38,320 nt of DNA from Dinochytrium kinnereticum (GCA_027604005.1 JADGJT010000207.1:1-38320), one strand, 5' to 3'; positions 1-10,434 are shown, counted from the first letter of the stretch. The notes: generated by a model not told the origin, from the sequence alone. Translations and numbers: made by a program.

Positions 1-682
1 TGTCACGTGACTTTTCTTCTCCGTTTTCATGTTTCTGTGTGTGATATTGGGAGACTACTTTCTCTGATATCTTCACACAGGTGTGCTGTTAGCTGTACAA
101 AATACTTTCTCTGATATCTTCACACAGTGTATATTTGTCAAGCTCTACACATCAATCTCTCTGACCAGCCAAGTGTCTTGGCAGACCAAATTATTCAAAG
201 CCTGGCTTGAGATTAATGATGCGTGAGAGCGGGGGCAACAATGGCCTTTTCCCACCAGATTGAGGTTTGGTTCGCTGGATTTAACTAAGGGTGTCATCCA
301 GGTTATCGGATTCAGTCTGGATTGCACCAGAGAACCGTAGAATCACACCCATAACACGGATGTGATACACGGTGGTTTTGGGGTGTTGGGTGTTGGATGC
401 GGGTAACAGGTGGCCAGGTAACGGTTTTTGCTTTGAACCAGGAAAATCCGGGCACGAGAACAGTAAATCCAAATGAAATGAAATTGAATGACTGTTACAT
501 GCTACCGCTCACATTTTCGTAGCTGCTTTGATCGGATATAGATAAGTTCCAAACCACAGAGTTCGTTTGGTACAAGCCCCATAAATGATCGGAAATAATG
601 TTCGAAAGCCCAAGCACTGGTGTTACACCCGCTCAGGTTGCCTCAGCAGACTTTCTGGCTCCCCTTTATTATTGACAAACAC
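1..682. other. Intergenic left flank, no gene seen
   Basis: No convincing coding segment on either strand; the short ORFs here have no family character. It holds a palindromic TCACGTGA (an E-box-like CACGTG core) at 3-10 and a 25-bp direct repeat at 56-127, listed separately. It presumably contains the promoter of the acetyltransferase gene that begins at about 683. Confidence 0.5.
56..127. repeat. 25-bp direct repeat, two copies
   Basis: The same 25 bases, beginning TACTTTCTCTGA and ending CTTCACACAG, occur at 56-80 and 103-127. The copies match perfectly and are 47 bp apart start to start. The 22 bp between them show no obvious structure. It could be a local duplication or paired protein-binding sites. 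Confidence 0.85.
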
Positions 683-2413
683 ATGATCGGGCTTTTGATC
701 GATATGCCCGTCGTCGCCGCTGGTGACGCCCGTGATGACGGCCCTAACCGGTCCCTCGACGCCCTGCACGCGCACATAAACATCCTGCGCAATCCGCAGC
801 GCCCGCTGCTATGTCCCGTTCCCATCCCCCTTCAACACCCGCATCTGGTGATACGGAGGGCTGAGGTTGCTGACCGAGATCCCCTCGCCGCCTTCAATGC
901 AATGGTGCACGGGGATGAGCGCAAGTTTGGCGGGTACACTCGCACATTCTTTGACAACCACGGGGAAGATGTTATGCATCCAGTGGTGGATCCTGGCGTC
1001 TTTACCGTGGTCATCGACATAAGCGTCGAAATGAACAACGCTGTGGCTGATCAATCCATCAAGACGGGATCGGAGAACGCAAAGTACATGACAAGAGACG
1101 GACTCATCGTGTCATCAACGCTATCCATCCCTCAAGTTTGGATGTATGGCGACACTGATCCATCGTCAACATCTCCATCAACATCCACCGTCCCAAGAAT
1201 TCCCATCTTGGCCGTCCGTCCAGAGGGCGTCGGCACACATCCCGATTACCGGTCCAAAGGCCTCGTGGAGCAACAACTGGAGGTTCATCATGCATGGGCA
1301 GAAGCGCTTGGCGCGGATCTGTGCTTTGTAACTGGTGTCAGGGGGTTTTACCGTCGTTTCGGGTATGAGCTTGCACCATCCTACCTCGGAGGTCGTGGAG
1401 GGTACCTCGCAAGCATTCCAAAGATAAAGACAAGGAAGCCAGTGGGTGCTAACGGTGAAGCTTCTCAGGAACCATACACGATTCGAAAGGCGACACTGTC
1501 AGACGTTTCTTTCATCACTCGCGTCGACCGAATCAACTCGATGCGACGGCGGCACTTGGCCTGTGATGCCGATGAGGCGTGGTGGCGAAACATGATAGGT
1601 GGACGGAGAATTGAAGGAAGCTACAACAAGCGAGACGTGTTTATCATTCAAATCGCCCTCACTCCTAAAAACGCTTACGACACCACCGACCGCAGAGTGG
1701 GATTCTTTCAGCTCTCCAACACTATTGACACCATCGTCCGTTACGAGATTGATCCTACCATAAAAAGAGGCGGTCACTCTTGGTCGTCAATCACCCCAAC
1801 AGTGCTAAGATGGCTCCCGATCTACAGTCTCGAGCGTCGAAGGGCTATTTCGAAAGAATTCCCAGCTCCAGAACGACTCCCAGACACCTGGACCTTTCAT
1901 CTTCATCTCTCGCAAAAGCATCCGTGCTTTCAATCCATTCGATCCATCGTCCACCTTCCCATAATTTCAAGCGAGTACAGACTTTACACCAAACTTCTGA
2001 ACCTTCCTCAATTCCTTCATCGCATCGCGCCTGTTCTTACCCATCGCCTGCAAAAATCTGTTGTGTGGAGCGAGTTCACTGGGACGGTAGCGATGCTTGT
2101 TAATCCATCGGATGCGGGTGCAAAGGGCGGGACGTTGCTCAACATTGTTGATGGGAGAGTGGAGAGTGTTGTAGAGGCTCCTCGACGGGTTGATGAGGTC
2201 AAGCTAATGTCCGAGGGTGTGGAGGTCTTTAGCGTAGGGGGAGGGACTTTGCTGGTGTCTCTTATAGCTGGGTTGGAGGATGCCTCGGGATTGCTTGAAA
2301 AGTTTCCTGGGGATTGTTTATCATCGGGAGTTGCGGCTCCGTTATTGGATACTTTGTTTCCGGGTCGTGGAGTTGGTGGCATGAATGCTGCTGAAATCTA
2401 CCCTTTAGACTAG
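683..2413 (+). CDS. Eis-like GNAT N-acetyltransferase
   Basis: Predicted 576 aa, uninterrupted. GNAT enzymes transfer acetyl from acetyl-CoA to amines. At about residues 175-225 is the acetyl-CoA loop (HPDYRSKGL, where the family has V-P-x-Y-R-x-K/R-G-x) followed by HHAWAEALGADLCFVTG and FYRRFGYE, a combination typical of Eis-type acetyltransferases. The middle part (from YTIRKATLSD) looks like a second degenerate GNAT domain. The end, with VDGR and a late hydrophobic stretch, fits the sterol-carrier-like C-terminal domain of Eis proteins, although the whole is longer than the usual 400 or so residues. The first ATG in frame is at 683; the ATG at 704 is also possible. The open frame continues upstream without ATG, so a missed 5' exon cannot be excluded. 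Eis proteins are best known from bacteria; the substrate here is unknown. Confidence 0.8.
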   Translation: MIGLLIDMPVVAAGDARDDGPNRSLDALHAHINILRNPQRPLLCPVPIPLQHPHLVIRRAEVADRDPLAAFNAMVHGDERKFGGYTRTFFDNHGEDVMHPVVDPGVFTVVIDISVEMNNAVADQSIKTGSENAKYMTRDGLIVSSTLSIPQVWMYGDTDPSSTSPSTSTVPRIPILAVRPEGVGTHPDYRSKGLVEQQLEVHHAWAEALGADLCFVTGVRGFYRRFGYELAPSYLGGRGGYLASIPKIKTRKPVGANGEASQEPYTIRKATLSDVSFITRVDRINSMRRRHLACDADEAWWRNMIGGRRIEGSYNKRDVFIIQIALTPKNAYDTTDRRVGFFQLSNTIDTIVRYEIDPTIKRGGHSWSSITPTVLRWLPIYSLERRRAISKEFPAPERLPDTWTFHLHLSQKHPCFQSIRSIVHLPIISSEYRLYTKLLNLPQFLHRIAPVLTHRLQKSVVWSEFTGTVAMLVNPSDAGAKGGTLLNIVDGRVESVVEAPRRVDEVKLMSEGVEVFSVGGGTLLVSLIAGLEDASGLLEKFPGDCLSSGVAAPLLDTLFPGRGVGGMNAAEIYPLD

Positions 2414-2798
2414 TAGTCATGTATACACCTTTTTTTTCTGTCACTTCAGGAGAACACTTGAGCAGTCTTGCTTTCAGTACTCTTATTCAGTGGTTAAAAA
2501 TAGAGAATAGACCATTTTAAGTAAAATAAATTTTAAAGCGGGCCCGTTGATGGTTCACTTCACATATCCTGCCAAATATCCTTTTGCTTTTACTATTTAA
2601 CACTTTTTTCTTTAAGAAAGAAACCTAGTGAACCGAGGAGCTTTCTTGATATTCGCAGAAGAAATCGCAGAAAGATGTTGCAATGCTACGCTCAAATAGA
2701 TAGTCAAAAGGGTCAAAAAGTAACAAGAAGTCCGCATCGAACTATTCCATTTTTATTAGCATCACAATCAAGCACAACCCTCGCAAAACGAGAAAAAA
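2414..2798. other. Intergenic region between convergent genes
   Basis: The 3' flanks of the acetyltransferase (+) and the oxygenase (-) face each other here. AATAAA at 2525-2530 is a plausible polyadenylation signal for the plus-strand gene. TTTATT at 2752-2757 reads AATAAA on the minus strand, about 40 nt after the oxygenase stop. No gene seen. Confidence 0.5.
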
Positions 2799-4328
2799 TC
2801 ATGCAATATCCCTCGAAGCATTATCAGTCTCAACATTAGGGGAATACTTGAAATTACTCAACACCCTCTTCGCCAAATGCCTTCCAAACACAACTTCCTT
2901 CCCCTCCTCCTCCTTCCCCCCAAACGCCTGAACAATAGGTGAAATACGTGCATCATAATTGGGCTCAAAGAAGAAAGGCACAGAGACTCGATCCGTCCCA
3001 GAAACAGATTGAACTCGATGAGGAGTTGACCGGTATACGCCGTTAGACCAGTGGCTTAGCATGTCTCCAACGTTGACGATAAAGGCGTCGGGGAGGGGGT
3101 CGGCTTTAATCCAATCTCCACGGCGATTGCGAACTTCGAGAGCCCCAAGGACAGGCTCGCAGTTTACAAAGGTTAGGCAGCCATCTAACGGTTGGAAGTA
3201 CAGATTAATGGATTAAGGAATGCAAAAAAAGGTTGGATATGAAGTGAGTAGAGCGATGGGCTACATCACATCTGTGGGAGAAAGGGGCTTACAGTCGGTA
3301 TGCTCGCCACATCCAAAGTCTCCAGGTGCGCGGAGACCCAAAGTCGAGTCAAGAGGGGGGTAATACTATAAGCGAGAAGATGAACAGAAAGTCAGTAATG
3401 CTAGCAAAGGCAAAAGTAATTATAAAAAGAAACACCTTTAAACCCCCAAAACTAGAATACAAAGGAGATAATAACTTACAATCGATCTCATCACCCAGTA
3501 AGAGTCATCATAAAACCTACAGATATCAAACCAGTTGAAAGCATCAATGAACAAACCAAAAAGACCACAAAAAAGAAGAGGAAAAAAACAACAGCTAACC
3601 CTAACACCTCACCTCTCAAAATACCCTGCCGGCAATCCTCTGGCCCGCGCAACCCCCTCCATAACAGCCCTCCCAACGCGCAACATTTCATCAACATAAG
3701 TCTCATAAACTTTCCTAAACTCAGCAGGTGTCTCCGGCCACTGATTATCAGAATGCATAGCGTCTTGGACTTCAGCTGTCCGGAGAGGATGGTCAAGGGG
3801 GAGTTGACGGTACAGGTCAATAGCTTCGTGCCAGTCAGAGTGGCCGCCAGTAACGTTGTCGCCGATGCGTTGATAACCGCGGACCTGGTACCATAGTATG
3901 GGTTAATAACTGCGCTATTCCTTTTTTCCTGTCGGCGCGTTCCTCAGAATAGTTGGTTTGCCGCTGCCATCGCCCTCCGTCAACGGCACAACAACGAAAA
4001 ACATAGGACAATGCAAAACAAAATCAGAAAAACCTACGGGAACCTCCTGTCTCTTAATACTAATTCTCTCCTTCCTCTCCTCCTCCAACGCAAAAAACTC
4101 CCTCCCAAGTTCCAACACCCTCTTCCTCAACCCCGAATCAACCCCATGTCCAACAACATACAAGAACCCCGAATTTTGAAATGCCTCATCAATAGCCTTC
4201 CCAGCCGCTCCTTTCTCCTCTTCACTCGCAGAAGGCGTTGTCAACGCCGTGATGTCAGCGATGGGAAGTGTGCTGAAGTCTTGTGGGTGGTTGATGCTGT
4301 CGCCGAGAAGCATGGTGGTTTCCAGCAA
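2799..4328 (-). CDS. 2-oxoglutarate/Fe(II) dioxygenase, isopenicillin-N-synthase-like
   Basis: Five exons, minus strand: 4328-4038, 3884-3613, 3516-3480, 3365-3293, 3184-2799; predicted 352 aa (347 if the second Met is used). Introns are GT-AG. The N-terminal non-haem dioxygenase domain begins LPIADITAL and continues through NSGFLYVVGHGV and VRGYQRIGDNVT. The catalytic domain carries the iron triad H222, D224 (in EHTDYGCLTF; the aspartate codon ends at the exon 4/5 junction region) and H280 (STPHRVQSV). The 2-oxoglutarate-binding pair R290/S292 is in DRVSVPFFFEPN. All ligands are present, so the enzyme should be active. The family includes isopenicillin N synthase, plant ACC oxidase and many fungal oxidases of small molecules; the substrate cannot be read here. 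It has no biosynthetic neighbours, which argues against a secondary-metabolite cluster. Confidence 0.92.
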
Positions 4329-4699
4329 GATTGCTGTATGTGATACACTGTAAGAGGAGGATGATGGTCGGATGTTTGAGGTCCGATGGCCGTTGTGTTA
4401 ACGGCAGTGGTGAGGGTTTCAACACGCAGGTCTAAACGGAGCGATGAGCGATGAGCGATCGGAGGTTGAGTAGGTTTCGGTTCACAACCACGAGATGTTT
4501 ACATTCGGCATAAATACATGTGCGGAGCAATAACGCGACTCAAGTGAAAAGCTTGAATGGACGAGAGCTTTCCCTTCCGCATAAAAAAGGAACAGGATAA
4601 CAAATATAGAGATACACACAGGAAAATATACATAGCAGCACTAAATAACAGAGAATAGAAAAAACAATATGGCAACATCCCACGCGAGACCCTAGGTAA
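4329..4699. other. Intergenic region, oxygenase promoter side
   Basis: This is the 5' flank of the oxygenase (-) and the 3' flank of the first arrestin-like gene (-). It contains one copy of a sequence shared with 10261-10334 and a short GCGATGA repetition near 4440-4460. No coding segment seen. Confidence 0.5.
4359..4432 (+). repeat. Dispersed promoter repeat, copy 1
   Basis: About 74 bp alignable with 10261-10334. The core at 4373-4399 matches 10278-10304 at 24 of 27 positions, around GTCCGATGGCCGT here and GTCCGACGGCCGT there. Both copies also share a leading GGATGATGG and a trailing AACA(C/T)GCAG. This copy lies 31-104 bp upstream of the oxygenase start codon. Confidence 0.6.
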
Positions 4700-6690
4700 T
4701 CAAGCTAAAGCAGCACTAGCCCCACTTTCGGACTCCTCAATAAAATCTGGAGGCGCATCCAAAACCTCCACATATCTCGGCAGCTCCCCGACAACATCCC
4801 CGACGAGTCTCCAGCATCTGGGTGGAAGCGGCACGCTTAACCCCGATACTCCCTCCTCATCCAAATCAAGCGGTGGAGGAGGGGTCAACATCCTCATCGG
4901 ATCTCCTGTAGAAATCGTCATCGCCCTCACTGGCGGCGACCGAGACAGACCAGCCGTTGTAGAAGGCGATGAGAAAGATAGGGACCGAGGGGACCGAGGA
5001 GACCGAGGAGATTGAGGAGAAGGTGGAGCCTGTGGATATAGAGGAGGAGAAGGCTGGACTGGGGGTAAAAATAGCCATGGGGCATCTGTTGAGGCGCGTT
5101 CGGCTGTTTCACGAGAGTAAGTGGAGACAACGATGGGGGAGGAGAGGATGAGAGGAGGGATTGGGGAGAAAGAGACAATGGTTCTACGTGGAGAGAATTG
5201 AACAGTCAGCTTTACGTGATAACTGATCTGAAATTCTGGATTGTCGGTTGTTGGGGCGATGGTAGGGACGTCAAAGTTGATCTTTCAGGAGACAAAAGGA
5301 CCAAGGTTAACACCAGATTCATCAAAAAATTTAAAGGCTTAAGGGTTGGAAGAAGAGAACAGAAAAAAGATCCAAGGGCAAAATAACTTGAGGAAAATAG
5401 AATTCATACCGATTGGGGCTTCGCCAATTCGGAAACCACATAATGCGGAACACTTTGGGAATGAATAATAGAGCTAACTACAGCCCCCGTCTCGCGAATC
5501 GCCAGCTTGCAGTTCTGAATCAACTCAACCTTCACTGATGACACTTGGTAAAGTTTCAAAGCAGCAGCTACCACGGCGCCAGTTGCTCCATCTGAATTAA
5601 ACAATGTCGAGCGCCGTTGTCTCAGCGGCATCAATGTGGGTGAGGCGGATGGCGCCAGGTTTTGTGAGATTGCAGCAGATTGCGAAGAAGACGATGACGA
5701 TGCAGAAAGAGGAGGATACGTGGGGATATCTTTTGCAGCCAGCACGCAACGGACTGCCGCATTGGGACGAATGACGGTAGGGAGGGATAAACTGACAGAA
5801 AGATTCTCAAAAGAGCCACGAAGCACGGTTGGATTGGGGTTCGCGTAGGCTTGAACGACGGATGGCTCGATTGGTGCAATTGTTCCGAATGGAAGTTTTA
5901 AGATTGGGGCCTCCAAGAGCACGGTTGAGGTAGATCCCAAGCTGCCTGACTCACTTGCTGGGAGGAGCGAGATCTTTGCTGAAAGCTGGTACCAAGTATC
6001 ACAGCTAAACCAGGAGACAGCTTTGGAGAGGTAAAGCCCATTCGGGAGGACAACATCATTCGTCAAAAAGTTCTTTGTCGATGCCGCAACAGAACAAGAA
6101 GGAACAACCCTCTCACTCTCCGGGACAAGAATCTCAAACGAAATCTCAACGGTTGAGTTGGAGTGAAGCGTGCGGTTTTCCAGCAATGCCATGGAGACGG
6201 GGCCCTCTACCACAAGATGCTTTCGACGAACGTAAAGCTCTTCAGCTGGGAAGGAGCGAGAGTTGACAAATCGGGATACGGTCTCCCCTGACAGATCAAC
6301 CGTCAACGTTTGAACAAGACGCGGCACCCTAGACTTGTTGCGGATGATCAACCGACCCCTGAGGATAAAATCGCTGACGCTGAGGACGGACCAACAACGT
6401 CAAAAAAGCGGAAGCGAGAGAAAACGTGGTAGCAAGCGAAAACTCACCCAGGGTACCTATGGATCAATACGATGGACCACAAATACAGGACGCGGGACCA
6501 GAACATGAGGTGCAAGGGAGTAGATAAGTCAGCTAAAACTTAAGCGACGAGCAGCAAGCATCCAACAACAGATATCTAGAATAACAACAAACGCTTACCC
6601 TCTGACAAACGCCGCAGGCTGAGCAATCGACGACGTCGATGCATGCAACGGCGGCAGGACCTGAATGCTAACACCCCCCGAGGCCGACAT
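4700..6690 (-). CDS. Arrestin-like protein A (tandem paralogue)
   Basis: Four exons, minus strand: 6690-6599, 6456-6448 (9 nt), 6379-5410, 5281-4700; predicted 550 aa. The arrestin-like reading rests on the N-terminal pattern AAFVRG-YPG-GVSDFILRGRLIIRNKSRVPR followed by alternating beta strands, matching the PG...G.(I/V).(I/V)....PR strand layout of fungal alpha-arrestins. The second half has further beta strands (YHVKLTVQFS) and ends in a proline/serine-rich tail with SPR repeats. Alpha-arrestins are adaptors that bring ubiquitin ligases to membrane proteins; I see no clear PPxY motif. Exon 3 is joined at the upstream acceptor (6380-6381), because that choice aligns with paralogue B at 8201-9796. 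The shared exon plan and similarity from end to end show a tandem duplication. Function is inferred from fold only. Confidence 0.8.
6448..6456 (-). other. 9-nt microexon of arrestin-like gene A
   Basis: Nine bases, GTACCCTGG on the minus strand, lie between a CATAG acceptor and a GTGAGT donor. Spliced in phase 2 they add Y-P-G within VRG-YPG-GVSDF. The flanking introns are 6598-6457 (142 nt) and 6447-6380 (68 nt). Skipping would be in frame. Confidence 0.75.
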
Positions 6691-8200
6691 TCCTCAGCTC
6701 TCCCTGTTTGACCGGCCTCCCAAGTGCTTAATAAACAAAGAAACAAAGTAGGTAGAGTTTTTGGCAGCAGCAGGAATTGTGCGTGCAGCCCTCAAATCCA
6801 GCTGGTTCGCTCGGACTTTCAATTACAAAAAAAGGTTGTGAAGCCTCATGAAAACACAACTTTACCCTTGAAGGAACTCGTTTTTACTTCTTAAACCGTG
6901 GGTTTGGAAGGGTCGATGCATGTGAATGCATCGAGTGCAACGTGCATGGGGAACGGCCGAAATGGACAATCAGCACATCCTTCATTCATCTCATCAACAT
7001 TGCATCAAAGCATTCAAAAGGGAAGGACAGCATGCGGATCAGATGCAGACGAGAGGCGGCTGTTGCTGGTTGGTTGATGTGTCGATCATCTCGGCTTTGA
7101 ACTGCGCAGGCCGCTGCCGCTCGTTTAACGGCTGGACGTGCAGCCGGAAAGCACAAGTGAAAAGACGGAAACAAACAAGCAGCAGCCCGCAGCCTCCTCG
7201 TCGTACCTGATTAGCCAGCCATTCAGGCTGTCTGTGTCTGTCGCCTGGGTGCAAGTCAGGTGGAAGTGGGTGGGTCGCAACCAAGCAGACAAAGTTGATG
7301 CAGAAATTAACACTCAGCACTTGACGGCCCGACGGGAATCACCAAAGCTCAGCAACGGCTGTCATCCCCGTTGTCCTCACGCGCATCTTCACCGCTGCGT
7401 CTCCCTGGCTGGAAAGGGCCTGCGTATCTTGGGAGAAGGTGGTATGTACTCCTTAATGACCTTAGGATGCCTAAGCAGCAGCCATCGATAGTGCAACGTT
7501 CTCTGCGCGTTGTGCGATGGCCTGAGGAAGGTCTTGTGTGCAGACAATGGAAAAGAGACGTGCGGATGATAATAGAGTTGCGTGTGAGCGGATTGACAAA
7601 GTTGCAGACAATAGTTGTGGGACGGCGATGTGGGCCTCGAAAAAGGTTTTGAGTTTAGAAGCGGACCTTGCATGCATATGCAACACACAGCAGGGGAAAA
7701 GAATATAAATGGACGAACTGTCCATAAAAACGGCCAAAGTTAAACCATATCGTCAAGAGTAAAACACAGGAATGCACAACTCTCTCTCCTGCACTTCACA
7801 GAGAAGCCATCCACACACTGCACTTTCTGAAGACCATCAAACCTCACTCTGGCGCTTTCGACCAGCCAAAGTCACACGGCCAACCTACCCCACTTTTTAC
7901 GTTTGAATCAAACGACATTTTTCTTCTTCAGTTCTAGCAACTCTTGGCTTATGCCGCAAGAATGGCTCAAGCTAGGGAACATTCTATCCAAAACTTGAGT
8001 GGACTGCGATGAGATGGTTTGTGTATGAAGAAAAGCCACATTCCAAGGATGAATGGCAATTGCAGGCTCAAGCACTTTCAGAATGACTATTCGGCAAAAT
8101 AGGACAGCAATTTGGACCTACTGCTGAGAAAGAATAACTACAGTCTATTACAATGGGCGAAAACATCTCATAACAAACACCACAGAAAGGAAGGCAAAAA
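6691..8200. other. Long intergenic region, no gene seen
   Basis: About 1.5 kb between the start of arrestin-like gene A and the stop of gene B. ORFs of 60-117 codons occur on both strands, but they overlap one another, are rich in Arg, Ser, Trp and Cys, and have no recognisable domain. I found no tRNA-like fold. It holds a perfect 9-bp inverted repeat at 6913-6934. It probably carries the promoter of gene A and the 3' UTR of gene B. Confidence 0.5.
6913..6934. repeat. Perfect inverted repeat, 9-bp arms
   Basis: TCGATGCAT, a 4-base spacer (GTGA), then ATGCATCGA. It lies about 220 bp upstream of arrestin-like gene A. It could be a dimeric transcription-factor site or a short hairpin. A related form with 7-bp arms (CGATGCA/TGCATCG) occurs near 25719-25736 in the first VPS4 intron. 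Confidence 0.8.
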
Positions 8201-9796
8201 TCAACTTTGAGCCTCCATACCCTCTGCAGAATAAACAGGAAGTTCGTCAATGGCAACATTCGTCCCAGGTCTCCAGCAACTCGGCGGCAACTCAACAGCG
8301 CTCGGTAAGGCCGTCGACTCATTCTCTAGATCAGGCTGTTCCGTTGGGAGGAAAAGCCAAGGCGACTCTGATGAAGCGTAGGTAGCAAGGTCTTTTGTGT
8401 ATGGTGACACAGTAAAGGGAACCTCCATCACGAGAGGTGCCGGTGAGGACGAAGAGATGAGGGATTTGAGAGACTTTTCGGAAAGGGTGACGGTGATGCG
8501 GAGGATATGAGTTGTGGAAAAACTGGCAGCAGAACTTGTGGGGAGAATGCGTGGGAGAGTGATCGGAAACTAAAGGATAAAGTGGGGGAAAGGGAATGGC
8601 ATTAGCAAGGAATGTGACAAAAGATATATAAAAAAAGTAGTGGCAAAGAGATTCTAAGCAAAACTAAAAGGGAAAGGGCAAAGTTTAAGAAAGGGTACTG
8701 ACAGATTGCGGCTTATTGCTAAGCTTAGAAAGAATATAATAGGGTACATTCCACCTCAGCAGCCGAACAGCAAAGGTGGCCGTAACATTCTGAAAGGTCG
8801 ACACCCTCACCCCCAAAGTCGGCACAAACACAGTAGTCTTTTGAACCAACTCAATCTTAATCCCGGAGACCTCCAGCTGCTTCTTCTTCCCCTCCGCCGC
8901 ATCAAAAGCAGCAGATAAAGCAACAGAGAATCCCGACTCGTTCTTAACGACCCTCGGCACCCTAACTGTAATCGTCACACCATCTCCATTAACGCTTTCA
9001 GTGATGAGAGGCGGAGAAAACAATGCTTGAACAACAACAGGTTCAAAGAGAGACATCTCTTCTCCGATTCGCACTGTTGGTGAGGTGTATTTATCGAATC
9101 CGGCGATTGGCGATACCAGCGTCACCGTCGCTTCCATAGTGTACCAAGTCTCGGCAACAAGGTTACTGGGTCTAAACCGCAAAACCGATCCCCCTTCAGC
9201 TGTAAGAATCTCCTCCTCCATGGGTCTAGAAGCCAAAGCCATGTACTGCGGTGAAAGAGCCCCCAAAAATGCCTGAGCAGGCACCTCAATGCTGAAAGGG
9301 ATGATAAGGGGTGCTTTGGGATTCAACTGGTTTGAGGGAGAGAGAACGACGGAAGGTTGACGAATGTGCTCGGTGCGGCGGTAGTACTGAGAGGTTAGCA
9401 CATTGAAGCTGACGACGGATTGACCAAGAAGAGTGATGGTGACTGAGTCCAGCGTTCGCGGGAAGCTCGATTGAATTCGTATCGTGCCCACGACGGAGAA
9501 CTGGCCCAGCCTAACCGTGCATGAATGGAACACATCGGTTAGATTCGGGTGCTGTTGAACTCAGCAAGCTCAAAGTATGCATTCAGGAAACAAAAGGGCA
9601 CACTCGAACTTACCCAGGAAACCTGCCATCACCAAAGCAAGACGAATTATCACACAAAGAAGTCAACGGAAGGCATCACACCACGCAGTCTTTCTCAACA
9701 CAATCATCTCCGACTGCCGACTCACCCGCGCACAAACGTCGGTTCCTTCCTCCCTGGCGACGGCTCCGGCAGTCGCTGAATGCTGATCTCAACCAT
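8201..9796 (-). CDS. Arrestin-like protein B (tandem paralogue)
   Basis: Four exons, minus strand: 9796-9726, 9622-9614 (9 nt), 9510-8703, 8569-8201; predicted 418 aa. The start ISIQRLPEP...TFVRG matches VSIQVLPPL...AFVRG of gene A. The microexon supplies F-P-G, and exon 3 continues GLGQFSVVGTIRIQSSFPR, aligning with gene A. Later matches are TWYTMEATVTL against TWYQLSAKISL, and SPWLFLPTEQP against APWLFLPPVQP. It lacks the long Pro/Ser insert of gene A. The donor of the last intron is a weak GTCAGT. The arrestin fold is inferred from strand spacing and the PG...G.I.I....PR pattern. By analogy with fungal alpha-arrestins it may act in membrane-protein ubiquitination, but no partner or PPxY motif is visible. 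Confidence 0.8.
9614..9622 (-). other. 9-nt microexon of arrestin-like gene B
   Basis: Nine bases, GTTTCCTGG on the minus strand, lie between a GGCAG acceptor and a GTAAGT donor, adding F-P-G in phase 2 within VRG-FPG-GLGQF. Size, phase and position are the same as in gene A. The flanking introns are 9725-9623 and 9613-9511. Confidence 0.78.
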
Positions 9797-10434
9797 GCCG
9801 CAAGTTGGGGGCGGGCGGAAAAAAAGGCACTGCTGCTGCTGGCGATTTGTGGCACTTCGATCACCTTTGTCATCCAGGGCACACCGTCGAGCGCATGCAA
9901 GTGTGACGCGCGAGAGGCTCTCCAGGGCGACGTATCCGACCGCCGTCCCATTCTCCGTCATGTGAGTACGAAGCATGCGGTGGTAAATCCCTTTGCCTGG
10001 ACGCGTCGACCCAGAGTGGATTTTCCAGGGCCAGCCTTTCTTCGTCTGCAATGTACAATTGACTGTGTTTAATCCTATATTTAGCCCTTGTTTCATTTTT
10101 CAATGGGTGGAGAGGCTCTCGTCCTTTCGACTCTTTTCTTTTGCTTCACGTTATTCTGTTCCCTCCGCCCTGGTCTTTACGCCGAATGCATGCAGCTGTG
10201 ACTATGAATTCCCCCAACTTCTAGTCTCTCGTCATACTGCATGTACGGTATGGCGACGATGGATGATGGCGGTTGGGTGTTTGACGTCCGACGGCCGTCG
10301 TGTTGGCGGACGCAGTGAGAGGCCAACATGCAGATTGACGACATTCAGAGGGATTGTCACCATTCGGAAAAAGGTTCAGGGTGGACCGCCATAACCGACC
10401 CAGTCCACGCTTGCATGCCGCACTAGCTCTGGAG
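9797..10434. other. Divergent promoter region
   Basis: Shared 5' flank of arrestin-like gene B (-) and the long disordered-protein gene (+). It contains the second copy of the dispersed promoter repeat (10261-10334). The ORFs present overlap in several frames and look non-coding. Confidence 0.5.
10261..10334 (+). repeat. Dispersed promoter repeat, copy 2
   Basis: Partner of 4359-4432; the 27-bp core is at 10278-10304. The copy contains the near-palindrome CGACGGCCGTCG. It lies 101-174 bp upstream of the ATG of the 10435 gene. Confidence 0.6.

Noticed and set aside
56..127. CRISPR-like array
   Set aside because: Only two repeat copies with a 22-bp spacer in a eukaryotic nuclear context; no array and no cas genes.
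2799..4328. Member of a secondary-metabolite cluster because of the isopenicillin-N-synthase-like fold
   Set aside because: No synthetase, transporter or regulator nearby; the fold is shared by many unrelated oxidases.
6926..7737. Several overlapping ORFs of 60-117 codons in the gene-poor interval
   Set aside because: They overlap on both strands, have compositions typical of non-coding GC-balanced DNA, and show no domain or splice support.
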